Assembly: GCF_010450875.1 (NCBI RefSeq)
Contig: NZ_CP048422.1
Coordinates: forward strand, 2,267,001-2,331,000
Direction: 5' to 3'
Length of the DNA: 64,000 nt
DNA from: Sphingomonas insulae
GTDB taxonomy: Bacteria > Pseudomonadota > Alphaproteobacteria > Sphingomonadales > Sphingomonadaceae
Below, one piece after another: positions 18,949-26,822 of the stretch. The position numbers and the translations under genes were made by a program. The notes under the pieces are model-generated. The model was given only the letters and a program-made list of their open reading frames with translations, did not search any database and had not been told where the DNA came from. The first letter of the stretch is position 1. Every line of letters begins with the position of its first letter.

Positions 18949-20372
18949 AGCACCACCTTCCAATCCCAACCCAGCGGATCGCCATCCATCACCTCGACAC
19001 CCAAGGTCGCCAGCTCGTCCCGGATCGCGTCCGATCGCGGAAAATCCTTCGCCGCCCGTGCATCGCGCCGATCGGACAGCCGCTCTGCGATCCCGGCCTC
19101 ATCGATACCCGCCGCCTTGGGGCGCACCCGCAGGTCTTCGCGCGACAACGTCAGCAGGCCCAGGCCGAGCACCGCGTCGAAATCAGCGAGCGCCGCCAGC
19201 CGATCGGCCGGACTCACCCGCTTGTCGGCAAGCAATTCGTCAAGGACCGGCAACGCCCTGGGCGTGTTCAGATCATCGGACAACGCCGCGTCCAGCCGCT
19301 CGGTATAGGGGGCTGCCGAGGCCGCTCCTTTTGCCTCGCCACGGGCTCGCAATGCCGCCACGGTCTGCACCAGACGCTTCAATCGTGTCTGCGCCGCCGC
19401 CAGATTGTACCATGAAAACTCCAGCTCGCTGCGGTAATGCGCTTGCAAGCACATCAGGCGATAGGCGAGGGGATGAAACCCGCGCTCGACCAGCGCCGGC
19501 AGGATCAGGAACTCGCCCGTCGACTTGGACATCTTGCCCCCGCGGTCGACCAGGAAATTGTTGTGCATCCATAGCGTCGCACCGCTGTCGGCGCTGCCGC
19601 TATAGGCCTGGTTCTGTGCGATCTCATTGGGGTGATGGATCTCGCGGTGGTCGATACCGCCGGTGTGGATGTCGAAATGCGCACCCAGATACTGCCGGCT
19701 CATCACGGAGCATTCGAGGTGCCAGCCGGGCGCGCCGCGGCCCCACGGGCTGTCCCATTCCATCTGGCGGTTTTCGCCGGGTGCACTCGTCCGCCAGATC
19801 GCGAAATCCGCCGCGTTGCGCTTGCCCGCGACGCTCTGGATGCGTCCCTCGGCCGGGCCATCGTCGCGCGTGCCCGCCAGTCGCCCATAATCCGGCACCG
19901 TCGAAGTGTCGAAATACAGTCCGTCCGACAGCCGGTAGCAATGCTTTTCGGCGATCGCCTCGCCGAACGCGATCATCCCGTCGACATGATCCGTCGCCAG
20001 TGGAAAGCGTGAGGGGTCGCGTACGTTCAGGTCCTTCAGGTTCGCCTTGAACGCCTGCGTATAGTATTCGGCGACCGCCCAGATATCCTTACCGCTCGCT
20101 TTGGCCGCAGCCTCCATCTTGTCGTCGCCGGCGTCGGCGTCGCTGGTCAGATGGCCGACGTCGGTGATGTTGATGATGTGGGTCAGGCCATGGCCCTTCC
20201 ACGTCAGCACCCGGCCCAGCGTGTCGGTGAACAGGTATGCGCGCAGGTTGCCGAGATGCGCGTAGTGATAGACCGTCGGTCCGCACGAATAGATGCGGAC
20301 ATTTTCAGGGTCGGCGGGCTGGAACAGCTCGAGGCTGCGGGTCAGGCTGTTGTAGAGCGTCAGCGGGGTCAT
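18945..20372 (-). CDS. cysS: Cysteinyl-tRNA synthetase
   Basis: The 475-residue enzyme charges tRNA-Cys. It shows the class I features: YSCGPTVYHYAHLGNLRAYL with the HIGH-type HLGN, WHLECSVMSRQYLG and GGIDHREIHHPNE with zinc ligands, the KMSKSTGEF loop, and the helical anticodon-binding C-terminus. It starts at ATG 20372. It is followed directly by the overlapping dehydrogenase gene. Confidence 0.97.
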   Translation of the reverse strand: MTPLTLYNSLTRSLELFQPADPENVRIYSCGPTVYHYAHLGNLRAYLFTDTLGRVLTWKGHGLTHIINITDVGHLTSDADAGDDKMEAAAKASGKDIWAVAEYYTQAFKANLKDLNVRDPSRFPLATDHVDGMIAFGEAIAEKHCYRLSDGLYFDTSTVPDYGRLAGTRDDGPAEGRIQSVAGKRNAADFAIWRTSAPGENRQMEWDSPWGRGAPGWHLECSVMSRQYLGAHFDIHTGGIDHREIHHPNEIAQNQAYSGSADSGATLWMHNNFLVDRGGKMSKSTGEFLILPALVERGFHPLAYRLMCLQAHYRSELEFSWYNLAAAQTRLKRLVQTVAALRARGEAKGAASAAPYTERLDAALSDDLNTPRALPVLDELLADKRVSPADRLAALADFDAVLGLGLLTLSREDLRVRPKAAGIDEAGIAERLSDRRDARAAKDFPRSDAIRDELATLGVEVMDGDPLGWDWKVVL

Positions 20373-20411
20373 GCCCGCAGCCTTAACCCGCCCCGCGCGC
20401 GACCGCCAACC

Positions 20412-21341
20412 CTAACGCGCCAGGCCGATCAGTGCCGTCCCGATATAGCCCGCCGCCACGCTGCCGGTCAGCAACGGCGTTTGCTGCGCCGTTTGCGCGG
20501 CACTGTTGTCGCCGAACACGCCATCGCTCGACAGAGACACCCGCGCGAAGTTGGTCGCACTCGCCGGGTAGGTCGCCGTATCCGCATAGACGGCGCTGCA
20601 CACCGCTGCCGGCATCGCCAGCTGCGATACCAGAGAGGCATAGCGCCCGCTGGTCGCAGTCGACAGGCTCGAGAACACTTCGAAATGAATGTGCGGCCAG
20701 CGGCCGTCGTAGCAGCCAGGCACGATCATCGTGAACGTCGCCTGCCCGTTGGCATCGGTCACCTGAATGCCGCGCAGATAGCTTTCCGCCGCGACCGTAT
20801 AGAGCGAATAATGCCCCTGGCGGTCGCACGACCAGATGTAGACCGCATAGCCACTGAGCGGCGCGCAGGCGGCATTGACGTTCACGACGGTCAGCGTAAG
20901 CGTCAAGGACACGCCGGTCGCAACGGTCGTCGTGCCGAGGAAGCTCGACCGGATATCGCTGCGTACGATACCGCTTGCGGTCAGCGCATTGCTGGTGGAG
21001 CCCGATGCGGTGTTGGTCCCGTCGGCGGGGTAGGGGCCATTGGTTTCGCTCGGATCGACCAGGCATCCGCTCGCCGTGGCGGCAGGGGTCGGCGTGGCAG
21101 TGGCCATAGTAGCTGGCGTCGGCGCTGGCGTGGCGGTACTGCCGACCACCGCGACGCTGCCGCTTTCCGTTCCGCTGCCGCCACAGCCGGCGACCAGTGC
21201 CGCAGTGCCGGCTCCTGCAAACCACTGCAACGCCCGCCGCCGCGCCATTTGCGCCTCGAGCAGAGGCAGATCGTCCGTCAGGCCATGGCCGTGCGCGTGC
21301 CGGCCAGACGCGGGGGAGCCGTCGGTATCGTGATGCTTCAT
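20412..21341 (-). CDS. Exported intradiol-dioxygenase-like lipoprotein
   Basis: The 309-residue product has an N-terminal His-rich leader (KHHDTDGSPASGRHAHGHG), then MARRRALQWFAGAGTAAL with a twin-arginine motif and a LVAGC lipobox, suggesting Tat export and lipid anchoring. A Thr/Pro-rich linker (about residues 65-90) follows. The catalytic domain has SETNGPYPADG, GYAVYIWSCDRQGHYSLY with two Tyr, YLRGIQVTDANG and GRWPHIHFEV with two His. These are the expected 2-Tyr/2-His iron ligands of intradiol ring-cleavage dioxygenases such as protocatechuate 3,4-dioxygenase. Extracellular versions are known, but the aromatic substrate is unknown and no catabolic genes are near. ATG 21341 has GGGAGG upstream. 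Confidence 0.82.
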   Translation of the reverse strand: MKHHDTDGSPASGRHAHGHGLTDDLPLLEAQMARRRALQWFAGAGTAALVAGCGGSGTESGSVAVVGSTATPAPTPATMATATPTPAATASGCLVDPSETNGPYPADGTNTASGSTSNALTASGIVRSDIRSSFLGTTTVATGVSLTLTLTVVNVNAACAPLSGYAVYIWSCDRQGHYSLYTVAAESYLRGIQVTDANGQATFTMIVPGCYDGRWPHIHFEVFSSLSTATSGRYASLVSQLAMPAAVCSAVYADTATYPASATNFARVSLSSDGVFGDNSAAQTAQQTPLLTGSVAAGYIGTALIGLAR

Positions 21342-21587
21342 GAATGATCCTCCCGGTGGGGTGCCGGAGGAATGTCGCAACCGATTTGCGCCAATATGTC
21401 CCACGCTGAGCGGTGTGTTTCACGATTGTTTCAGAACCGCCGGCTGCCCGCTCTCATTCCACATCGCCTATTGTCGCCGATGGGCGCTTTAGGCACGTAG
21501 CGCTATCGGTGCTCGCTCGAAGCACGCGTCGAAAAGCGGAGGTGGCTATGATAAGCGGGACATGGTGGACAGAGCTTGCCCGCGACG

Positions 21588-23021
21588 TCAAGCGCTCCAG
21601 CCGAGCCCCAGGGCCTTTTGCAACGCGACGAAATCACTGGTCAGGCCGGCTGTTCCCGAAGAGAGGTTCTGATCGGCGGCGACGCGGGTGCGTTCTGCAT
21701 CGAGCGTATCAATCAGCGTAGCGGTGCCCGCCCGGAAGCGCTGTTGCATGAGGCTCGCTGCTCGATCGGCACTGGCCTTGCTGCGCATCAGGCTGGCGAC
21801 CGTCTCACGTCGATGACCGAACCGAGACAGCGCGTCCTCGGCGTCACGCAGTGCGGTCAGTACCGATCCGCGGTACTGGGCCTCCGCCTCGTCGCGCTGC
21901 CCTTCGGCCTGGTTGATGCGAGCCCGGTTGCGGCCGAAATCGAGGAAATTCCATTGCAGCATCGGTGCGGCCACTGCCACCAGTTTGTCGGGACTGATGT
22001 CCGACAGCTGCGTCCCACCCAATCCGATGAGGCCGAGGATGTTCAGGCGCGGAAAACGCGCGGCGTCCGCGACGCCGACCTGCGCCGTGCGCTGTGCGAG
22101 CTGGCGTTCGGCAGCACGGATGTCGGGGCGGCGTTGCAACAGCGCAGTGGCATCTCCGACCGCGACCACCGCGGGGGGCAGCGGGACAGGCTTTGCCGTG
22201 GTGAGCATCACATCCAGGGAACCCGGTTCCTCACCCACCAGAACCGCCAGAGCGTTCAGGTAACTCTCCAGCTCGGCCTGCAGCGGGACGATCTGGCCGT
22301 TTGTCGCCTCGACCTGACCTTGCAGGCGCTCGACGTCGAGCGCCGATGCGGCCCCACGGTCGAAACGCTGCCGGGTCAATGCCAGCATTTGCTGCTGCAT
22401 CGTCGCCGACTGTCGCGACAGGGCGATGCGGCGTTGCCGGTCGCGCAGGTTGACGTAGGCCTGTGCGACCTCCGCGGTCAGGCTGACCTGAGCATCGGCG
22501 ACGTTTGCCTCGGCAGCCTGCGCCTGCGCTCGCGCAGCCTCCACCGATCGCCGCCGGCCGCCGAACAGATCAACTTCCCAGCTCGCATCGAAGCCGAGGT
22601 TATAGAAGTCGACCGCACTGGCGTCGCCACCGCCGCCGGTCTGGGTATCGCCCGCGGCGTTGCCAAGATCGATGCCGGGCAGCCGCGCGTGCAGGTACGT
22701 GGCGGACGCGTTGGCACTCGGCGCCTGGTTGGCGCGTTCCAGCCGCAGCGAGGAACGAGCCTGGCGTAACCGCGCCTGCGCTACCGCGATATTCGGGTTG
22801 GCGGCGAGTGCACGCGTTTCGAGGTCGGTGAGCACCGCGTCGTTCAACTGCGTCCACCATGCGGCGACCACCGGAGCGGTCGCCACCGCAACTTGGCCGC
22901 CGCGCTTGAAACCGGCGTGCCCCGGCGCACCGGACAGCGTCTTCGGCGGTCCGGCGTAATTCGGCCCGACGGTGCATGCGCCGAGAGCCAGCGCGAGGGG
23001 AAGGAGGGGAAGGGTACGCAT
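21588..23021 (-). CDS. NodT-family outer-membrane efflux lipoprotein
   Basis: A 477-residue TolC-like outer-membrane factor with a lipoprotein signal (LALALGACTVGPNYAGPP, lipobox LGAC). Both long helical OEP repeats are present: the first around LNDAVLTDLETRALAANPNI with AQARLRQARSSL, the second with GEEPGSLDV, ALLQRRPDIRAAERQLA and ARINQAEGQRDEA. It is the exit duct for the pump encoded just upstream. Start is ATG 23021; the pump gene stop is seven bases away. Confidence 0.92.
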   Translation of the reverse strand: MRTLPLLPLALALGACTVGPNYAGPPKTLSGAPGHAGFKRGGQVAVATAPVVAAWWTQLNDAVLTDLETRALAANPNIAVAQARLRQARSSLRLERANQAPSANASATYLHARLPGIDLGNAAGDTQTGGGGDASAVDFYNLGFDASWEVDLFGGRRRSVEAARAQAQAAEANVADAQVSLTAEVAQAYVNLRDRQRRIALSRQSATMQQQMLALTRQRFDRGAASALDVERLQGQVEATNGQIVPLQAELESYLNALAVLVGEEPGSLDVMLTTAKPVPLPPAVVAVGDATALLQRRPDIRAAERQLAQRTAQVGVADAARFPRLNILGLIGLGGTQLSDISPDKLVAVAAPMLQWNFLDFGRNRARINQAEGQRDEAEAQYRGSVLTALRDAEDALSRFGHRRETVASLMRSKASADRAASLMQQRFRAGTATLIDTLDAERTRVAADQNLSSGTAGLTSDFVALQKALGLGWSA

Positions 23022-23028
23022 TATCGCC

Positions 23029-24621
23029 TCAATGCATCGCCGCGACTTTGCCATGCGGCAGCGGGCGGAGGAACAGGACCAGCGGCACGACGCAGCAGAT
23101 GCCAACGGACAGCAGCCAGAACAGATCGTTGTAGGTCATCACCAGCGCCTGGCGCTGGATGGTACCGCCAAGCGACTGCAACGCGGTGGCAGTGCTGCCA
23201 AGCGAACGAGCGGTTCCGGCGATATAATCCTGGAGCGCCACGGAATTGGCATTCAGCACCTCGTCGATACGGCGGCTGTGCAGGTAGCTGCGCTGATCCT
23301 GCAACGTGGCGATCCCGGCGAGCGCGAACGACCCGCCGATGTTGCGGGCCGCGCTGAACAGGCCGGCCGCATCGCCGGCCTCCTCGGGCCGCACCGATGC
23401 GATTGCCGCCTGGTTAAGGAACACGAAGCCGAGGATGGTGCCGACACCGCGCAACAGCTGCGAATCGGTGAAGGCGCTGCCGACAGACTGGGCGGTCAGC
23501 GTCGTATCGAGATGACAGCTGAGCGCCATCATCAGCAACCCGGTCGCCACCGCAAGGCGGATGTCGAGCCGGCGGATCATGATCGGCACCAGCGGCATCA
23601 TCAACAGGCTGGGGATGCCGCTGAGCAGCACGACCTTGCCCGATTGCAGTGCATTATAGTCGGCGATCGCCGCCAGGAACTGCGGGATGACGTAGCTGCT
23701 GCCGTACAGCACCATGCCGAGCACCAATCCCATGGTCGCGACGCTACCGAACTGGCGGTCGAGCAGGAGGCGCAGCTTCACCACCGGTTTGCGCGATAGG
23801 AACTGCCCGGCGAACAGCATGCCGAGGCCGAAAAGGGTAAGGACGGTCAGCTTGATGATGAGCGCCGACTGGAACCATTGTTCCCGCTGCCCCTCTTCCA
23901 GCACCACCGTCAGCCCGCCAAGCCCCAGCGCCAGCCCCGCGATACCCAGCCAATCTGCCTTCAGCAGTTCGCCGAGGTGCGCCTTTTGGTGCGGAAGGCC
24001 GACGAGCAGCAGCACGAGCAACAGCGCCCCCACCGGGATATTGAGGAAGAAGGCGTAATGCCAGCTGACGTTTTCGGTCAGGTAACCGCCGATCAGCGGA
24101 CCGAGCACCGGCCCGAGAATGGCGGTGACGCCGAACAACGCGGTGCCGATCGGCTGCTGAGAGCGCGGCAGGCGGGTCGCGATGATCGTCATCGCGGTGG
24201 GGATCAGCGCGCCCCCGGTGATCCCCTGACCGGCCCGCCCGACGATCATCATCGTCAGCGTGGTCGACAGGCCGCACACGACGGAGAATGCGGTGAACAA
24301 CACGGATGCGATCAGCAGGAAGGTGCGCAGGCCCAACACCCGTTCCAGCCATGCCGCGAGCGGAATGATGATGATTTCGGCGACCAGATACGAGGTCGCG
24401 ATCCAAGTGCCTTCGGTACCGCTGGCGCCGATCTCGCCCTGGATCACCGGCAAGGCGGAATTGACGATCGAGATGTCGAGGGTCGCCATCAAGGCGCCCA
24501 GGCTGCCGGCCGCGACCGCCAGCCAGGCGCCAAGGTCCGCCTTTTCCGGCGTACCGGCGCCCTTTGTCGCAGCTGTGGGCTTCGCGGCGGCGCGGCCCCC
24601 AGGGGCGGCGGCACTGCTCAC
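23029..24621 (-). CDS. emrB: EmrB/QacA-type multidrug MFS exporter (DHA2)
   Basis: The 530-residue inner-membrane pump uses the proton gradient to drive drug export. About 14 hydrophobic segments are visible, together with motif LDISIVNSALPVIQGEIG and the motif C region VTAILGPVLGPLIGGYL typical of antiporters. The GTG start overlaps the emrA-type stop (GTGA), so the pump and its membrane fusion partner are translationally coupled. Symbol is by analogy with E. coli EmrB. Confidence 0.93.
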   Translation of the reverse strand: MSSAAAPGGRAAAKPTAATKGAGTPEKADLGAWLAVAAGSLGALMATLDISIVNSALPVIQGEIGASGTEGTWIATSYLVAEIIIIPLAAWLERVLGLRTFLLIASVLFTAFSVVCGLSTTLTMMIVGRAGQGITGGALIPTAMTIIATRLPRSQQPIGTALFGVTAILGPVLGPLIGGYLTENVSWHYAFFLNIPVGALLLVLLLVGLPHQKAHLGELLKADWLGIAGLALGLGGLTVVLEEGQREQWFQSALIIKLTVLTLFGLGMLFAGQFLSRKPVVKLRLLLDRQFGSVATMGLVLGMVLYGSSYVIPQFLAAIADYNALQSGKVVLLSGIPSLLMMPLVPIMIRRLDIRLAVATGLLMMALSCHLDTTLTAQSVGSAFTDSQLLRGVGTILGFVFLNQAAIASVRPEEAGDAAGLFSAARNIGGSFALAGIATLQDQRSYLHSRRIDEVLNANSVALQDYIAGTARSLGSTATALQSLGGTIQRQALVMTYNDLFWLLSVGICCVVPLVLFLRPLPHGKVAAMH

Positions 24622-25817
24622 CGGTTGCGCCCCTCGCTGCGCCGTTCGTTATGCTGTTCCTGCTCGTCCTTGATGCGCTGCACCGATCCCTTGGCGGACC
24701 GCGTGTCGACCGTCACGTCGGCCGACATGCCCGGGACCAGCAACCGGCGCGTCTTCTCGCCCGCATCGATCGCGATCCGTACCGGGATGCGCTGGACGAT
24801 CTTGGTGAAATTACCCGTCGCATTCTGCGGCGGCAGCAACGAGAATTGTGCACCGGTGCCGGGCGACACGCTTTCGACATGGCCATGAATCTCGACCCCG
24901 GGCAGGGCATCGACTTCCAGTGTGACAGGCTGTCCGATCCGCATCAAGCCAAGCTGCGTCTCCTTGAAGTTGGCCTCGACGTACAGTTGCTGGACCGGAA
25001 CGACCGACATCAGCCGCGTACCCGCCTGGACGAACTGGCCGATCCGCACCGTCTTGTCGCCGACGCGACCATCGATGCTGGCCCGCAGAATCGTCGCGCC
25101 GACATTGACCTGTGCCGCCTGCAATTGCGCGCGACTGGCTTCGCCCTGCGCCTGTGCCTGCCGGACCTGCGCCTGGAGGGTACCGACGCGGCGGGTGGCG
25201 CTGGTCAGCGCGGCGTTGGCGGAGGCGACCTGCGCGTCGGCCTGTCGCGCCTGATTGACGAGTTGCGACAGTTTCTCGCGCGTTTCCGCACCCGATGCGG
25301 CCAGCGGCTGGTAACGCGTCACCTCGGCATGCGCGAACGCCGCGTCGCTGCGGGCGGCGGTAAGGTCCGATCGCGCCTTGTCGATCGCAGCCTGTTGTTC
25401 GCGGATCTGCGCGCGTACGCCTTGCGCATTGGCCCGCGCGACATCGATCTGCGCTTCGACCTGCGCGGCCTGCGCGCGATAGTCGCGGGCGTCGATCTGG
25501 AGCAGCGGCGTGCCGGCCTTGACCTGCTGGTTGTCGGCGACGAACACCTTGTCGACGTAGCCTGACACCTTTGGCGAGATCGTCACCGCGTCCGCCTGGA
25601 TATAGGCGTCGTCGGTCCCTTGCATGAACTTGCCGACGCTCTGGTAGCGGACGTACCACAACACCCCGCCGATTATTGCCGCGGCAAGCACGATGAACAA
25701 GACGATCCGCACGCGGGGGTTCTTCAACGGCGACGGCTTGGCAGCCTTGTCGTCTGCCGAATCGTCCTCGTCGATGTGCTCGTCCGGCTGTTGTTCGTTG
25801 TCGGCCATGCGTTTCAT
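24618..25817 (-). CDS. emrA: EmrA/HlyD-type membrane fusion protein
   Basis: A 399-residue periplasmic adaptor linking the inner-membrane pump to the outer-membrane duct. It has a charged cytoplasmic head (to about residue 35), one membrane segment (RIVLFIVLAAAIIGGVLWYV) and a half-lipoyl motif (QADAVTISPKVSGYVDKVFV). A long coiled coil spans about residues 105-235, rich in Ala, Gln and Arg, followed by the beta-barrel part (FKETQLGLMRIGQPVTLEVD). ATG 25817 is used; ATG 25808 is also possible. It is the first gene of the efflux operon and divergent from marR. Confidence 0.93.
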   Translation of the reverse strand: MKRMADNEQQPDEHIDEDDSADDKAAKPSPLKNPRVRIVLFIVLAAAIIGGVLWYVRYQSVGKFMQGTDDAYIQADAVTISPKVSGYVDKVFVADNQQVKAGTPLLQIDARDYRAQAAQVEAQIDVARANAQGVRAQIREQQAAIDKARSDLTAARSDAAFAHAEVTRYQPLAASGAETREKLSQLVNQARQADAQVASANAALTSATRRVGTLQAQVRQAQAQGEASRAQLQAAQVNVGATILRASIDGRVGDKTVRIGQFVQAGTRLMSVVPVQQLYVEANFKETQLGLMRIGQPVTLEVDALPGVEIHGHVESVSPGTGAQFSLLPPQNATGNFTKIVQRIPVRIAIDAGEKTRRLLVPGMSADVTVDTRSAKGSVQRIKDEQEQHNERRSEGRNR

Positions 25818-25852
25818 CTTTGTCGGTCAGGAATGCCGCCTAGATGCTCGCA

Positions 25853-25891
25853 CTTGCAGCATAGTGCAAGACCATTTAATGAGGGTCCTCA
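25853..25891. promoter_or_regulatory. Candidate MarR operators and promoter
   Basis: CTTGCA (25853-25858) and TGCAAG (25865-25870) form a perfect inverted repeat, and TGAGG (25880-25884) with CCTCA (25887-25891) a second. Such symmetric sites suit a dimeric MarR repressor. On the plus strand TTGCAG (25854-25859) and TAATGA (25877-25882) are 17 bases apart and could be the marR promoter, lying across the first palindrome. That promoter would leave an RNA leader of only a few bases. Confidence 0.55.
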
Positions 25892-25894
25892 CAT

Positions 25895-26338
25895 ATGGCC
25901 GCTCCCGATCATCTCGCATCCAGCCTGTTCAGCGTGTTCCTGCGCCTGCATCGTCTGATGAACCGTCGCATGGCGGATCACGGCGCATCGCTGGCGCGTA
26001 CCAAGCTGCTGCTGTTCCTCGACCGGCGCGGGCCCGCACGCGCGGCGGACATCGCCGAATTCTTCGATAACGCACCGCGCACGGTGACCGAGGCGATCGA
26101 CGGGCTGGAGCGCGACGGCCTGGTCGTGCGTACCGCCGACGCCCGCGATCGCCGCGTCAAGCAGGTGTCGATCACCGACGAGGGTCGCCGGGTGATCGGC
26201 GAGACCGAGCCGCTGCGGCAGGACCTGATCGAGGGGGTCTTCGGCGTGCTGAGTGCGGACGAGCGCGCGCGCATGGGGGACATGCTCGGTCGCATGGCGA
26301 AGGCGCTGGATGCGCAAGAGGCGACGCCCGCCGGCTGA
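25895..26338 (+). CDS. MarR-family regulator of the divergent efflux operon
   Basis: A 147-residue winged-helix repressor. The recognition region is ARAADIAEFFDNAPRTVTEA with the wing DGLVVRTADARDRRVKQVSIT, and flanking helices provide the dimer interface. MarR proteins of this kind usually release DNA when a phenolic or drug ligand binds. Head-to-head position with the emrAB-nodT operon, with palindromes between, argues that it represses both that operon and itself. Confidence 0.9.
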   Translation: MAAPDHLASSLFSVFLRLHRLMNRRMADHGASLARTKLLLFLDRRGPARAADIAEFFDNAPRTVTEAIDGLERDGLVVRTADARDRRVKQVSITDEGRRVIGETEPLRQDLIEGVFGVLSADERARMGDMLGRMAKALDAQEATPAG

Positions 26339-26417
26339 CGCTTGGCTATTGCATCCGATCCGGCCTGTGTTAGCATCTCCCTTACGCCATCGAAGAGTGG
26401 CGGAGAGGAGAGGTGCT

Positions 26418-26525
26418 GTGGACCGGTATCAACCGACCTTGTGCCAATGCGGATTTGGCCTGCTGTGCGCCGCGAGCGGGACCGCGTTGTCGATCTGCGC
26501 GATGACGTTCATGCTGCTGGGCTGA
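26418..26525 (+). CDS. Putative 35-residue Cys-containing membrane microprotein
   Basis: A GTG at 26418 preceded by GAGAGGAGAGG opens a 35-residue frame that reads VDRYQPTLCQCGFG and then a hydrophobic stretch of about 20 residues (LLCAASGTALSICAMTFMLL) ending in Gly. It carries a CxC pair and two further cysteines. The strong ribosome site and a single neat membrane-length segment argue that it is real; no family is recognised. It is too short for usual gene callers. It stands alone between marR and the YbdD-like gene. Confidence 0.45.
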   Translation: MDRYQPTLCQCGFGLLCAASGTALSICAMTFMLLG

Positions 26526-26630
26526 GCCCGGCGGACATCGCGATGGGAGGCTGTCGCCGGGCGCCGTTTTGCGCCAGGCAGGATATGAATGTCGTGCGGT
26601 TCGCGGTGTGCCGACCCGACCTGACCTGAC

Positions 26631-26822
26631 TTAGCAGCACTTGCCCCCGCCGCGCCCGCCATAGCGCGCTTCTTGCCGATCGCGGAAGAATGCCGCTTCG
26701 GTCATCACCGGCGCGTGCGGGTGCGCCGCCGCCATATGTTCCACGTAGTTGCGATACGACGGCACGCCGACCATCAGCCGCCCCGTCTCACGCAGTCCGC
26801 GCCACAGGCCGCCGAGCGTCAC
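26631..26822 (-). CDS. YbdD/YjiX-family small protein (DUF466)
   Basis: A 63-residue protein (TLGGLWRGLRETGRLMVGVP, then YRNYVEHMAAAHPHAPVMTE, AFFRDRQEARYGGRGGGKCC). The closing YGGRG-x-KCC motif and size are those of the YbdD/YjiX family, genes almost always placed right after cstA-type transporters. Its GTG overlaps the cstA stop (GTGA), so the pair is translationally coupled. The role is unknown; a link to transporter assembly or function is inferred from this constant pairing. Confidence 0.85.
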   Translation of the reverse strand: MTLGGLWRGLRETGRLMVGVPSYRNYVEHMAAAHPHAPVMTEAAFFRDRQEARYGGRGGGKCC

